The position numbers were made by a program, and so were the translations under genes. From NCBI GenBank assembly GCA_030867875.1, contig JAOWCC010000577.1:94345740-94409739 (forward strand): 64,000 bases of DNA. Direction: 5' to 3'. Positions within the stretch are counted from its first letter, which is position 1; every line of letters starts with the position of its first letter. Under the pieces are notes generated by a model. The model was not told the origin of the DNA. It worked only from the letters and a program-made list of their open reading frames with translations, and searched no databases. Shown in pieces: positions 23,601 through 38,600 of this stretch. Source of the stretch: Actinernus sp. WN-2022. Its lineage: Eukaryota; Cnidaria; Anthozoa; Actiniaria; Actinernidae.

Positions 23601-26600
23601 TGAGGCCGACATGGGTGCTACGATTTTACGTCCTTATCCGAGAAGACGTGAAGATCTAACCATTTGCAATCCGAGAACGAGATTATTTCACAAAGGCAGC
23701 ACCTTCTACTCATTATTTTATGACCCTCAGTGTTGGTCCGGCCGGGATTTGAACCCGCGACCCTCTGCACATGAGACAGGCGCTTAAACACTGAGCTAAC
23801 CGGGTGAGCTAACCGGGAGATTAATTGCATTGTGCGATCTAAGTAGAATAATTAATATTATGTTGAGCCTCTTTATCGAAGTCTGCCTGTGCTATAGGTT
23901 TAATGTTGCAGTGTGTGTGCGCATCATACTTATGTATTTGCAATAGTCTTATGTTTAAGAAAAGTCCAAACGTTTATATATATTTCTATTTACTGTTCCT
24001 TTACTACCTCCTTCGCCTTGTAGTTATCGACAAGGCCGTGGTATATCTACGCTTCGAGAAAATCGTCAAGAACAACATCATACGGGATGACTCCGATCTA
24101 CACAACGACGCGAGAATAGTGAACTTTGCTCGCCTATCACGATTCAGCCAAAAGTGTGGGAGAGGTGTTGACCTCAATGGCGGCGATATCCTTCTCAACG
24201 GAGAGCGATTCGTTAATAAGCCACGCGAAGCTATCACAATTGCGGCATGGGTTAAACTATTCACAGTAGATGGACCCAATTCTATTTTTGATACAATCGG
24301 AGGGATGAACTCGACGCATAGAAATGGCCAGTACCATTTTGAAGTTGACGGAGGGTCAGTTCGGTGGTTTCATAGAAATGAACATGGAAACATCATATTT
24401 AATGTTACAACGGAAGTAATCGTGCCTGCCCATATATGGACACACGTAGCTGGTACTTATGACGCCAAAACGAGACTTGCGGAAGTTTATGTGAATGCAA
24501 AATTTCTCATGAGGGAGGAAGGGTCGGGAGAATTGTCGCAGGATTGGCAAGACAAAGCAGGGATTGGGGAACATAAAGGTGAACGGTTGTTGGATGGTTT
24601 GTTGGATGAATTTTTTATCTCTGATAAGGCATTGACTCAAGATGAAGTAAAGGAGCTAATGAAGCAATGTGAATTTGAAAAAGGTAAGCCTGAACCTTCT
24701 AAGTTCGAATGACTGGCAGCTGTAGAACAAATAAAGTGTTTAGCAATACATTTAAAGGAGCTGTGTCATGGTAACAGGCCTTTAATTTCGCAGTCCGGGC
24801 CATACACAATTATTTTCAGCGATTTTCATTTCAACTGACGAACCTCACACATGTGGGATGGTTAAAATAGCCAATTAACATACACCACTCGAGCGATGAC
24901 TCATGACATACTGTGTGATGGAGAGAGGCCTTCATATGTGCAGTCCGGACAGGACACAGTTATTTCCAGCGATATTCATATGAACTGACGAACTGACGAA
25001 CCTCGCGGGATGTGGGATGTGGGATGTGGGATGGTTAAAATCAAAGCAAATATGCAAAAATAACCAACTGTGTATAGACATAGTCTTCAAGGAATATATT
25101 GCATATAATTTCAATCAAGCATCGAGGCAGGAGACTTTAACTGTTTGTAGTCAATTAATAACAACCACCAATCGGATATTGAATCTAGACATGCGCAACA
25201 CCATAGCTCTTTATTAATACTATGGTTGAGAGCAAAAAGCTAATGCTCCAGTCTCAAGAGCATTGTCAAAGAAATGTCTGGTCAACCTGGCAGTGTAAAT
25301 ATTCTGGAATAAAAGAGCACATTCATTGATCATAGCCAAGAACCAATCAGAAAGCGAGAAATTTGGGTTTTGTTGTAAAAACAATTGGTCCTTAGATTTA
25401 TCACGCAACGGCCATGTTGCATCCCGGGAGAATAAAACCATTGTTCTTGCACTTCCAAACTCGACACAGAGACGAGGCTGGAAGTGCAAAAGCTATAGCG
25501 TGATAAAGGTCTAATGCATACTGTTAATACTCTCGTTTACTCGATAATTACCTGAATTACCTATCTCTCCAGAGTGCTTTAATCCTATTGGAATGGAAGA
25601 CATGAAGATCAAGGATGATCAAATCACAGCCTCGTCTACGCTTCAGCCCCATAAAGCATACTACGGCCGGCTGAATCTCATATCATTCTATGATGACCCA
25701 AAAAGAAGTGCATGGTGCTCGGACGACGACGATAAAGAGCCGTACATCACTGTAGACCTGAAAGATGAAATGACAATATCAGGAGTGGCAATACAAGGTG
25801 CTTCCGTGACGGATAGTTTCGTGACGAGTTTTAAGTTGTGTTACAGTCACAGCGGGAGGAAGTATAATTGCGTGACCGAGAATGGGACGGGGGAGGTAAG
25901 AAAAGCTGAAACCGCTTAGATTACAATAGAACAAACGTTTCCGGGTTCGTAACTGTTGCTGGATTCATCACATGTAGGGTATTCGGATGCGTACAACCTT
26001 TACACTATGAAGGTATTCGGATTTGATCGTGCCAGGAGCCCATAACCAGGAGCGTCCATATCTCCTACATAGCTGTCACAGCGTTTTCACAAGTTGGACA
26101 ATTTTGTACTTCATTGTTGCTGCCAATTAGTGGGTTGTACCAGTGGCGGAACAAAATATGCCTCATTAGGGGAGCCGGGGTGGCGCTTCGCCTCTCACCT
26201 CTGTGGCCAGGTTCGATTCCCGGACGCGGCGCCATGTGTGAGTTGAGTTTGTTGGTATCTCGCCCTTGCTCCGAGGGTTTTCTCCGGTTTTCCTCCCTCC
26301 GCAAAAAAACAACACGCTAAATTCCAATTCGATCTGTGGATTGGCCGGGACCTGGCTTTGATCAGCCCCCATGGTTGTTTCAGGTCTCGTTAGAAATTCA
26401 GAGTTGTTTTTGTAGCTACTTTTGTTATACCAACATGTCTGCTACGCTTTTGTAATTTTATTCCCTTAGGAATGATTACAACCCAAGAATAGCGGGGAAC
26501 CGTTCTAAAGATAACCTAACTTAAAAAAACGCTGTGACATAGGCCTAGTATGCGGGATGGACGCTCCTAGTTATGTGCTCCTGATCGTGTACACTACACT

Positions 26601-29600
26601 GATAAATTCAGAGACAGATGCGTGCAGCAAACACCTGTACCATTCACAACCTAAATACGTTGTCAGTTGCCCCATTGTGGTTACTGGAACTGTAGGGACA
26701 AAACAACTCTAATAACCAGAGAACACAACACTCCGTTCCTTATGCTGCCATTGTTGTTTTTGTTAGTCTCATGACCGGCGCGAAGCGCCAGAAGTTCGGC
26801 GCGAAGAACTTCGCGAGGCTTCTAATTGAGTTCATAATTGTTTAGCCTCCCACCCACCTATCACCCATTTAGATATCAATGACATCAGTTGCGATATGTT
26901 GTATTTTATTGTAACGTCTCAATGGCACAATTATTTATCGATAGTTGTCTCTCAATGAAATACTTTAGAGTTCTCTAATTAAAATCACCAGTGCTCAGCC
27001 ATTATTTCTTGCTCTCAAATAATTTACTTTATTTTAGGCCCTGTTGGGTAACGATGACAAAGACAATATCAAGATACACTGGTTAAACAGGTTTTTCGAT
27101 GCCAGATACGTGCGGTTTTATCCACTGTCCTGGTACGGAGATAGTATCTGCATGAGAACCGAACTTTATGGATGTATTACTGGTTAGTGAAGCTTATAGT
27201 TGTCATAATGCTGCACCCCGTATTTAGGGGGCTGCGATGGGTGCGTATAATCAACCCCACCCCCCATCCCGACAGATCGATAAAATGTGGAATACAAAAA
27301 TCACCTTCTCGTGGTTTGTTTTTGTTTTATTCCGCCGAATAGTTAGCGCAAACCACTCTATACACATAGAAAATAAGGAAAATTGCAAAAATATTCCAAT
27401 ATGCGTGTTGCTTATTCTGGAAGCAAATACTATTTCAGAGATCTTAGATTTTTAACATTTCCCGGGGATCGGCATGCCCCCACCCAACCCTAGCAAGGGA
27501 GTGGCAGCTCATAAGGAAGGTGTACGCGTACGGTGGTCATCGCTGAGGGGGTGGGTGGGTGGGACGCTGACCAGAGCACTCCGGCCGTTATAACGATATT
27601 AGGGACTTTAAGATACCACGACGGCAACGTCGACGGCAACGCGGTGAAACAATGGACTTAATTACAAAATACAATAACTGCACGCATGTAGCTGCTTTTA
27701 TTTTAGCCGTTGTCTGCAAAAACACGACGTGAAAACGCTGAGTTTACGTTCCGTAGAGAACGAGAACCTGAAAACGTAAATGGCACTGCTATTCGTTCGG
27801 CCTAATCGGAACTCTGTACACACTCTATTTTTCGAAAACGTGGATGAGAAATGCAACAAAAGTCGAAGAAAAGAAACGATAATAAACAAATTATCGATAG
27901 CACCATTTTTCACATCACGTCGTCGCAACCGTCGCCGTCGTTGTATCTTAAAGTCCCTATTATATGCTAGCACGACAGAGCTAGAGATTGTGAAATACCT
28001 GTCCCATGGGTGATATTGGCTACGAGAACTCTAACAGGAGTTAATTGTTAATTAGGACGTTTGCGCGTACTGGCTAACAGTGAGAATAGTCTCGTTAATG
28101 AAGTTTTCTGAATATTCAACTCTGACATTCTTTACCCTCGGTCTTAATGCATATTGGTGAATATGCGTTTCGGTAATATTCACCAGTATCCTATAAATAC
28201 TATATTTCAGCCAATCAAAGCTCAGGGCTGTATTTCATGGCTTTTCTATGAAATACAGAGCGATATTTCATGGCTAAATGAGGCCATTCGAAATGCAGGA
28301 AATTTAGCGTCATTCCTTTGTCAGCCAATAAGAATTCAATAATTTTGAATACATAATTAGTCTGCAGACGTGTCCGCCACTCAAAACTTTTGTTTTCTGA
28401 GACATTTCGCAGTCTATCGTCCGCAGTTTTCGTGGTAAATCTTCCCGTAAATTTGTAGTCTTAGAATAACATGAAAATTTCATACCAAATAATACAAATT
28501 TCTCGCCCGTATTCCATTGGAAATCATGAAATAACCAATAAATATGAACTTCGACTTCGATGAATAATTGTTAATTAAAATGGTACTAACACTATATATT
28601 CAACTCGAATTTGTTATCAAGGTCTGCTTTCAGACACATTGGAGAGTTACATGGAGACAGAGATCGACCCAGCAGCATCCCAGATGGCAGACTGCAGTGT
28701 TAGTTGTGGCAAGGGAACCATTCGCAGGGTAACCCCATGTACAAAGAGGAAAGAGCCAAAGTGTTTGCCGGGAAAGAAGAAATATGTGCATAGAGTGCCA
28801 TGCGTAAGACCAAGTTGTCCAGGCAAGATATTCATTATATTAGAAACAAGGGCGCAGACATATTACAGTGTGACTACTGAAACCAGGGCCACTTAGACAA
28901 CGAGAACTACACACATTGAAAAACGAAAATAAAGCATTCCAAATACAAGCGTATCATTGTGATTTTCTTCATTCGAAAGACATTGATTTCGTAACTAGTC
29001 CACCAAATTTGCCTTTACCGGATCGAAGCTCGAGCAAGTTGAAATGCTATTGTTTTGTGCTCGACGCTGATTGGCTCAAATAACCGTAAGTTGGAATGCT
29101 TTGTTTTCGTTCTGCAATGTGATTGGTTCTTGTTGTCTGGCCCCAGGTTACAGTAGTTGCACAGTAAAAGTTCCACTGTGATCAAAAGTGACTTTTTTCT
29201 GCTCTCTTCGGATTTTGAAAGTAAAAGTACTATATACTTACCATGCGAACTCGTAAGTCGAAATTCCTATGGGAAGTGCGATTATTTTAACCGTAATTTC
29301 CAGCTCCGACTGTCCGCCATTGTTTGGTTGGACTGATTAGGTAACGTCATCCAATCTACCCAAGAAAACAAACATGGATGCTTTAGTATACAGAAATGAA
29401 GAGTGAGCATTGTATATTTTCAAAGTTGAAACCGTAAATATAGCCGCATAGTTGTTGTGTCGTGTTGATTGATCGATATCACGAACAGACGCCTTTAGCA
29501 AGGAAGATGCGTTCGTTTGAAAACTGAGTAATGGCGGACGGTTTTTCACGTTAATGCGGTTTACTTGTTGGCTGGGTTAGCGATTCGTATAATTTTGGAC

Positions 29601-32600
29601 CTAAAAATTCAATTCATGTTTAAAAAAATCCGAAATTTTCGAATGTTAAGAGAAACTATCTAGTACAATATACTTACTCACTTCAGCCTCCCTCTTAATT
29701 ACAAAAAATACAGAATACTGAATAAATTTCAGAAAAACGAATGGCATCCTATCACACGAGGCGATAACACGCTATAGCAAAAACAGCCACGTTTTGACAC
29801 ACGCATGAGCAATAGAAGCAACTGCTGGATTGCCCCGTGCCTGCAGTTAACTTTGATTAGCAACTAATCTCATTAAAATAATGTTTTGGACAATGTGTAG
29901 ACTTTAGAATGCATTATGAACTCCAAGGCTCGGTTGAATGTTCGAAGCAAGGGTAACTGTATCCCTAGATAGCGCTAAATATGTAAATGTAATCTGTACA
30001 GTTTACCCTCGGGTTAGCGATTTAACCCCGGGGAAGCACTTACATGTACCCTTCCCTGCTAGCAGAGGTCTCTCACTGTCTTGGTAAAATGGAAGGCGAG
30101 GGAGAGACCTCTGCCGACATCCGACGCTTTCTCTGTCGCGCATGCGTGAAGTTACCTTGGTATCAAGTGACGCAATCTCACGTGTACTTATGAGCGCACG
30201 AAACAACTGTAACAAACTGACGCGTACAGCTATTTCCGGTAAAACGTGTTTTCGAAACTGGTTTGACTCGTCCATGAATGTGGACGGCAAGCGTCGGATG
30301 TCGGCAGAGGTCTCTCCCTCGCCTTCCATTTTACCAAGACAGCGAGAGACCTCTGCTAGCAGGGAACGCTTACCCTGGCTTCGAACCGGCCCAAAAGGAT
30401 AAACTTTTCAGGTTTTTGGATGCAATTAATGTAATCCACAAGAATACGTATTGGCCATTTCGGAGTTAAGGTAGGGCCTGGGACCGAGTGACAAAAAATA
30501 ACTGATAAAAAAAAAAAATCTCAAGAAAGAGCACACTAAAATTAGTAGGTTTATCGAGTTTGAGGAAGATTGGCTTGATAATAAAACTGTGGCAAGCTTT
30601 CAAACATCGCAATTTGCCATACATTCTCTCTTATTTTTGCGATGTTTGCAAGCTTGCTATCAAGTTCGTATCGATCCAAACATTCTCAAACTCGGTAAAC
30701 TTTTCTGCGATGTTGTTCATTTCTTAGTCAAATATATTATTGACACCCGGTACCAGTCCTTTCCTCGACTCCTAAATGGACAATACGTATTCATACGAGT
30801 ACGATTAATGATTTACGACAGCGCTGAATAACTAGGGCGCATGCGCGAGATGACGCGTAAATTGTCACGAATGTTGCCGTCGCGGTCAATGTCTGGTGTT
30901 TGTAGCGAATTTTATACCAGTGTTCAAAACTACATTGTTCAAAACCTATTTTTTCTAAGTTTCTGAAGGAAATGGTCTGAGTATTTGAAGCTTATTCTTG
31001 AAATAAAACTCGTATTCTTCACATGAAGGTACTCGCAAAATTTTAACTTTTACAACAACATCCAATTTTCTCGCTTTCTGATTGGCTCTCCGCTATATGC
31101 AAAATAAGTTTTGAACGTTTTATGACGTCATTTCTATGATCAATACGAGTTCAGACAATGGCAAAATGTGTGCGATTTGTTAAATTTCCGCCATTTTAAT
31201 ATACGCTCCTGTCGTCCCTAGTCCCCGCGCATCACGTTATTCAGTAAATGGGGTCTGGGTGATTGGATATTCAGATATGTCAACGCAGTCTTACCGTTGA
31301 ATTAACAACTATCCTTAAATGGAAAACACACTTGAAATAACTATTATTCTTGGTTCTAAGAGAAATCCTAAACCCGAACCACAAACCTAACCCTATCCAT
31401 CGAACGAGTTCACGGGAAAACGATGGGTTCTCACTCACCTAGAGCTAAGAAGAGAAGGTAAACGAGAGAATTTGTTTTGAGCGCTCCTACTTGGGCTCGA
31501 ACTCGTAACCCTTTGTGCGTACTGCAGTATAGTGCAGACGTTATGACCACTACACTAAGCCGGTCTACCGCCGTTCGGAACGTGTCAAATGTTTATCTTT
31601 ATCCTTGACTGGTTTTAAGAATGTCACAAGAATAATGATTATCATTATTTCAAGCGTGTTTCCATTTAAGCATAGTTGTTAATTCAACGGGAAGAAGGTG
31701 TTGATGATTTATACCAATAGTGATGTTTGATATTTTGTTTGTTTGATAATATTGATTCTCTACTTTCACTACGCCCCGCCATCTTGAATGTTTTCATCAT
31801 AACTATGTTTTCCCAACTAGAATGCTTTTCGCCAGTTGGTATGTCAAGTGGTTCCGTTGATGATTCTTCTATATCCGGGTCACCGAGTTTAGACCAGGCC
31901 CACGCTCCATTCTTTGGACGTGTGATCACAGCTAAACTGGACACCATCACAAGACGGGAGAGCTGGTGTGCAAAACACGGTGACGATAAACAATTTATAG
32001 AAGTTGACCTCGACAAGCCAATCAAAGTAACCGGTAAGCGCCTCAGATAAATAATGGAAAGCATATGACGGCCTATCTTAAGTACTCGAACGTTTTTGTT
32101 TTACCCTTTTTCGTGATTGAGGGTTGTGTCTATATACATCCATTACATTTTTAATAACAGTGTGGGGACGTTCAGTCACTCCCAGGCATTTTGGGTGGGG
32201 GTGTGTTACACGTGTCTCAACTCGGCCCTAATCCTATTTTTGACTAAAATATGATTTTTAAAGACTCGTTTTAAGACCTAACCCAGAAAATCGGTACCCA
32301 TTCTAGATCCAGTTTCTTGAGCGGCCTTTAGCGGACTAACAGCGGCCTGAAATAGCGTTATTTAAGCCAATGACATATTTAGCCGTGGCTTGTTGCGAGC
32401 ATGTACTGTCTCGTACGCTGTTCCGGTCAAAATAACGTCTTCACGGACAAAGTAAAACCGTAGGACTAAATCAATAGAGTGCCACGTGGAAGAGAACTGA
32501 GTTTCATTGGTAGACGTGTTACTCTCTATAAGTAAAGCCATTTCTTGATCCGACTTTATTTTATGTATAGCACTAACGCTAAAAGTGATATCAGATAGAT

Positions 32601-35600
32601 CATTGGCTCAAGATAACATGCAACAGTAACTCGTTGTAAATGATTCATCATTAAACAATAAACATACAAGAAACATTCTGGTCGATAGCCATGATCTGTT
32701 AGAGTATAGATGCACAGATGATGTCACACTGTGTGCTCTGCTTGGTCGATAGCCATGATCTGTTAGAGAACACATGCACATATGACGTCAAAAGGTCACG
32801 TGCGCGCTCTATTATGTTGGAAAAGTGCGCTGATTATTGTATAAAACAAATAGATGTAATTTTGCCGTGCGTAAGTTCTCTTATAGATGCACAGATGACG
32901 TCACAACATAAAGAGAACATCAGTGACGTCACTGGACTGCGTCTCGTGGCGCACTTCTTGGTTCTCGTCGTTGTGACGTCACCTGTGTATCTATAAGAGG
33001 ACAAACACACGACAAAATTACATCTATTTGTTTCTTAATGTATCGTTGAACATTATTTTCCTCAGGTATAGGGACACAAGGCCAGGTTACCGCTGACCAC
33101 TGGGTGACGAAGTATCGCATTGCATATAGCATTAACAGGTTTGGATGGAACAACTACACTGAAAACTACCGTCCAAAGGTACGCCTACGTTAGCCTCCTC
33201 CACAGCCATCTCTAAGTATCGGAAAAACCGCGGAAAAATCGTGAATTGGGTTACCTGTGACTCCGGGAGAGAAGAGGACTGAGGAGGAAAAAATCCAATC
33301 TCCCTCTCTTTTCTTCACCTGCCACAGGGAGCCCATAATCTGAATTCTTCGAAACTTAGAGATGCCTGCGGAGGAGGCTACGCCTTTACCATGGCCAGTA
33401 AATTATTTTTGTTATTGATTGGATTCGCATACGATAACAATAAGCAATTATTGGCCGGGGATGGGCAAACTATCATGATTTGTTCGTGGCGAGCTGTCAG
33501 TTTTACGAAGCCGAAGGCATGCAGAGGTAAATAACTGATAGTGCGGCATGGACATGATAAGTTGCGATAGTCGAGTTCAATAATTGTTTTATCATTCGAC
33601 TAATATTACTTTAACTCCAGAGTTTTGAAACCTGAAATTTGAGCCTCCAACAACTCTGAAAATCGAGTTGCCGTGTTAACAATCTTGTATCGGATTCTTC
33701 CAGAGCCCTATTATTTCGTCGAGCATGCGCAGTAAGAAACAAATGGGGTCTGGGTACGATTGCCGTGTTAACAGAACGTATCCGTCACTAGTACGCATGC
33801 TCAGAACATTATTTGCAGCAAGCAGTTATTTGTAGGTGAATCGACCAATCAGAATTCGGGATAGAAGCAAGACGAATGAAATGATTACAGTATGCTTTCG
33901 CCAGTCGAAATATAAATTGTTCGGCATTCGTGCAGAACGGTTTTGAGTTGTTGTAAAGCTGCCAACTTGCACCACCAAGTCAAGAACTGCCTTGATTGGT
34001 GGATGTCGAGAACAAGCCTTTCGTCGAAGCCAGCCCCCCCTCCCTACCGATCCAAATCGATAGCAATGAACGATCTCTTGAAGACTCATGATATCTATAA
34101 AAAGACGATAATCACTTTATTTTCATTCAGAAATTAACAAACCGCATACATTTTTTCATTAAGTAAACAAGTCCAAGGACTACAGAAAAGCTGATCGAAC
34201 AACGTATATATTGAGAATTCTACGATATTTCGGCTGGCCAAACCAGCCTTCTTCAGGTAGATCTTACAAATGAATATTTCACAATGGCAAGTATAAATAT
34301 CAAGGTGATTACACAATCCAAGAGGAAAAAGGAAATGACGTAAGTAAAAATATGGATTTGAGATAACATAAAAACACGGGTCTACAAGATAACATATTAA
34401 GTTTCATCACGTTTGTTCATGCCGAGAGGTTAGAGAGTTTTAGCTATGTCGATAAGATATGACTCTTGAATCGCTACGGTTGTTCCACTTTTATGGCGTA
34501 ATCTATGAGATAAATAACAAAACAAATCTTATATTTGTTATAGCAGGCTGAGTATTACAGATTACAACTGGTGGGGGCCTGCTTTTACTCACACACTCCT
34601 CACTTGAACTGTTATGGACACACTCCTCACATTAACTGTTTTGGACACACTACACTCGACTCACGGTTGACTTTTAATTTAATAACAGTACAGACAATAG
34701 AAAAATGCATGCGATTTGCTTTTTATAACAAACTTTCAGCGACAAGCGGGCAGGGCTTTGAGCGAGGGAAGTTCTACTATAGGTCAGTCCGACAATCGTG
34801 TGCGTGTGTCAGCATCATTGTTCGTATTCTTATTAAATCATTGCCAAGAGCCAACCTGAAAGCAAGAAATCTAGGCTTTGTTATGATATGTCAATTTTCT
34901 TAGAAGTCCTGAAGGTATCTCAAACCATGATATACTTTATTTGAAATTAGTACAGTTTCAAATTGCAAGTGACATGCTGTCGAGAGGATAAGTCGGCATT
35001 GTCCTCGAAGAAGAACTCAAATATTGTTGTCTTTCAGACCAACATGCCTCAATGGGCGAATTGTTTGTGTTCGTCTGACAGGACGGCCAGTGAACTATAG
35101 TGTTCTGCATCGGGAATAAGTCGATTTTCAAATGCAATGAGAAACAATCTGTCTCCCTGTGATAATATTTGGTCGACTGTATTAGTACTACAAAGCTGAA
35201 CTAGTTGGCGTTGATCGAATAACACTGAGCGCTGTTACACTCACGTTACCTTCCTCTCGATTCGTCACTAAAAAATATGTATTGTCCCGGAGACTTTAGC
35301 CTCGTCTTCACGTTGTCACACAAAAGCGTTTTCGCATGAATGTGAGACTAAAGATTCCTATAAAGCATACCAAATAGTCCCAAAAAATTGAAATATTCAA
35401 TAGTATAAGAAAAATTAAAATTAAAATGGTGGAGTAGATTGGACAATAAGAAGTTTGGAAGTTAGAATGATCAGCAAACTTACCATGTGCTTAATTGAAC
35501 CAGATCTTCTCCGGCAACGACGACAAGGTAACTACTGCTATTCGTCATCTCAAGCATCCGGTGACCGCTCGCTACATACGGGTATATCCGCTGACCTGGC

Positions 35601-38600
35601 ATGGTGGGCTCATCTGCATGAGGGTGCAGATCTACGGATGCGATCATGGCTGTGAGTACAATTTGTGAAATAAAAGATTAAGATGGCCAAATGGCATCAA
35701 GATTCGCACTTTCCTGCGGGAGGTTTTTGGCCAATCATTCGGATTTTTAGATCATGTATTTCCTGATATTGAAGGATAGTAAACGCAAAACGGAATTCCA
35801 AGATGCGAGTGTTTCTTTCGAACCCTTGTTTTTACGTAAAATACTTGTTTGTTTTTTCAAGTTAATGGCATTTATGAACTAAAAGTGCGTTTTGTTGTGT
35901 AATTGTTCTATAGCTATTCCAGTATATGAATACGCCTAAATCATGAAACTATTATTTTCTAAAATATTGAAAATAGTCGCTGCTTTAGTTAGGTTGTTTA
36001 TGAAAGTTTTCTGTGTTTATGAATGTGAAGATCAATGTTATGTCAGTGCATTTATTTTTGGGGGATAATGAAGTATGGGTGATGATGGTTCGTACAGCTT
36101 TAGCCAAACAAAATTCAAGAACTCTTCTAGGGCAAATGTTAATTAGTGTCAAGTTCCTAAAGTTGGCAGAGTTTTATTAAATGTTCGATGTGTTCTATAG
36201 CGTATGTTAGCTTAGCTTTACAAATCTATCAGTTCAGTCCTCGGCTTAAGTCTTGATGGGCTACCCTGCATTACCTTGTGGTATAAATGCGAGGCCACGA
36301 GTACTTATAGTGCGGGCAAGCTGCTCCAGTGTAGACGCCATTGCGTTTGTCAACTTCCGTGAGCGCATACATTTTAAATCATGAACAAGTACTTTTCAAT
36401 TTTTTTAAATGGAAAAGTGCTAATGGAGAATTTGAAATACTTTTCAAGACCTTTTCCCAGAATTCTACGACTTTTCGATGACATTTTTGGATTCAATGAC
36501 TGTTTAGGACTGTACGAACCATGGTAATAGGGGGGGGGGGGGAGGAGTAGGATTGAGAACAAAAAGCGCACACTAGCAAGAACCTCAAAAAGATGACAAA
36601 GGCCAGAGGAGCAACTGTTATTAAACATGGCACAATATTATGGTTTTACGATGAATCTCAATACTGTTTATGAACATTTTAGCTAATAGCCTGACAGAAT
36701 TACCCAAGAAACTACCGAAAGGACTTCCTGAACGAAAGTCAATGCCATCAGGGGCGCTCATAATCCCAAAGCCACAGATTGCTACATTTTGGAATATCAC
36801 GCCTCCACGTACAAATCCAGTCTTGAGCTCAAGAGGAAAGGACACAAAGTCTGGAGCCGTTACAACGTCCAAGAAAGAGCAGAACGACTCTGGAATCTCA
36901 AAACTGAAAACTAAGCAACTGAGCAATAAACACTCAGCGGGAACGTCTAGATTCCACGTACTCAACATATATGAAAATTCAAGGTTGAATTCCAACTTTT
37001 TAAGTGAAAATCAAGAAAGTATTACTCCTGAGAGTTCTAGGACATTTAATGTACAAAAACATGCTAAGCCGTTGCTTCCAGTTCAATCTCATCAAAGGAA
37101 ACACTGGGTTCAAGTGCATTACACAAAACAAAAGTCCACCATAGTCAGTGACTTTGAACAAAACAAGAAACTGTTAGCACACTTACCGAAGGCAGAACGG
37201 AAGGATGTCGTCGCTAAGAAAGCCAGTGAAGTGCACCCTACGGGAATCAGTGAATATGATTGGTCGGAGTACGGTGCCTGTAGTGTCACTTGCGGTCGTG
37301 GAGTGAAGGAGAGGTACCGGAAGTGCAATGCTGTAGAGTGTATAGCTGAAGGCACGGAGACGGAGATGCTCCCTTGCTTTAAACCGCCTTGCAAAGGTAC
37401 TTCTGTTAAAGTAATAAATAAATATATAAATATTTTATTTGTTATAGCAGGCTGGGTATTACAGCTTACCGCTGGTGGGGCCTGCTTTTACTCCTTACAC
37501 ACTCCCCACTACATTAACTGTTTTGGCGGACACACTACACTCGACTCACGGTTTACTTTTACGGAGGGAGGGAAACCGGAGAACCCGGAGGAGAACCCTC
37601 GAATGCAGATAAGGAATCAACAACAAACCTAACTCACATATATGGTGCCCGAGCCGGGAATAGAACCCGGGACCGCAGCGGTGACAGGCGAGTGTTTTAC
37701 CACTGCGCCAACCTGTATCCCCAAGTACGGTAGTATCGTCGTGTACCTTTTAAATCCGTTGGGCATCACACCTCGCGCGTTCGGTGCATTGTCGTACACT
37801 ATTATTAAAAGCAGGATCCGAAATTAACTTTTTTTACGTAGACGCCAACTGGCGACTAGCCAAAATTATTAGTCGCGAAAAGACCAATTGTGGTCGCCAT
37901 ATTTCATGTTTCAAGAAACACGCGACAAAGAACATTTGCTGGCATGTTTTATTGGCTAAATGTGTGGTTTCGGGACATTGTGAAAACATTGTTTTCAGGT
38001 AAATTTTGGTCGCCAACATTCAAAATTTAGTCGCATTGGCGCCACATAAGGCGCAATTTCGGACCCTGAATAGTTTTTCTCTTTTAACAATTAGACTATG
38101 AGCTCGAAGTTTCTATCGGCTACTAGTTGACGATAAGCGTAGCTCCGATTCGACTATCAGCCATAGAAACTGAGAGCGAGTTGCGAAACATATAAGGGGA
38201 AACAAAGAGAATGTTATGACGTGGTTGGTTAAACGGTACACGACGATAATATACCCCCAAAATAGTTGGAATTTCTATGGTTTTGCACACTTTCAACGGA
38301 TGGAAATATGTTGGAAATACCTTGAAAATTTTGTTGGGAACTCTAATTTCCAAGAAATTCCCATCCAATGGAAAATGTCCAGCTTTTCCAGTGTCCAATG
38401 CTCAGTTTGCAAATTGAGTAAATTAGCTTTTTTGAATTCAGTTTATTTTACAATTGACACACTCAAAATGAGAGTCTATGTCTAAAATACTTTTGGGAAG
38501 GAGGGAGGGGAAGGCAATGGCTGCGATATTTGATTTACTAGTCTTTTTGGACTTAGCCTCCACAGAATGGTCTGGGTACACAACATGTACTGTCACCTGT

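Noticed and set aside
23738..23812. Possible tRNA gene on the minus strand (also 31488-31566, 37647-37722, 59855-59935)
   Set aside because: A- and B-box-like words are present but the acceptor stems do not pair, and SINE bodies shared with other loci follow.
23903..24712. A 269-codon stand-alone LamG gene
   Set aside because: The first ~40 codons precede a good 3' splice site (CTTGTAG at 24023) and are hydrophobic intron read-through; the frame joins in phase 1 with flanking exons.
25593..25919. Separate small discoidin gene
   Set aside because: It is exon 11 of the modular gene: acceptor at 25572, donor at 25895, and the domain is completed in exon 12.
36670..37632. A single 320-codon gene
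   Set aside because: The frame enters from intron 16 sequence, contains exon 17, and continues past a donor into a SINE; splice phase shows it is one exon of the larger gene.
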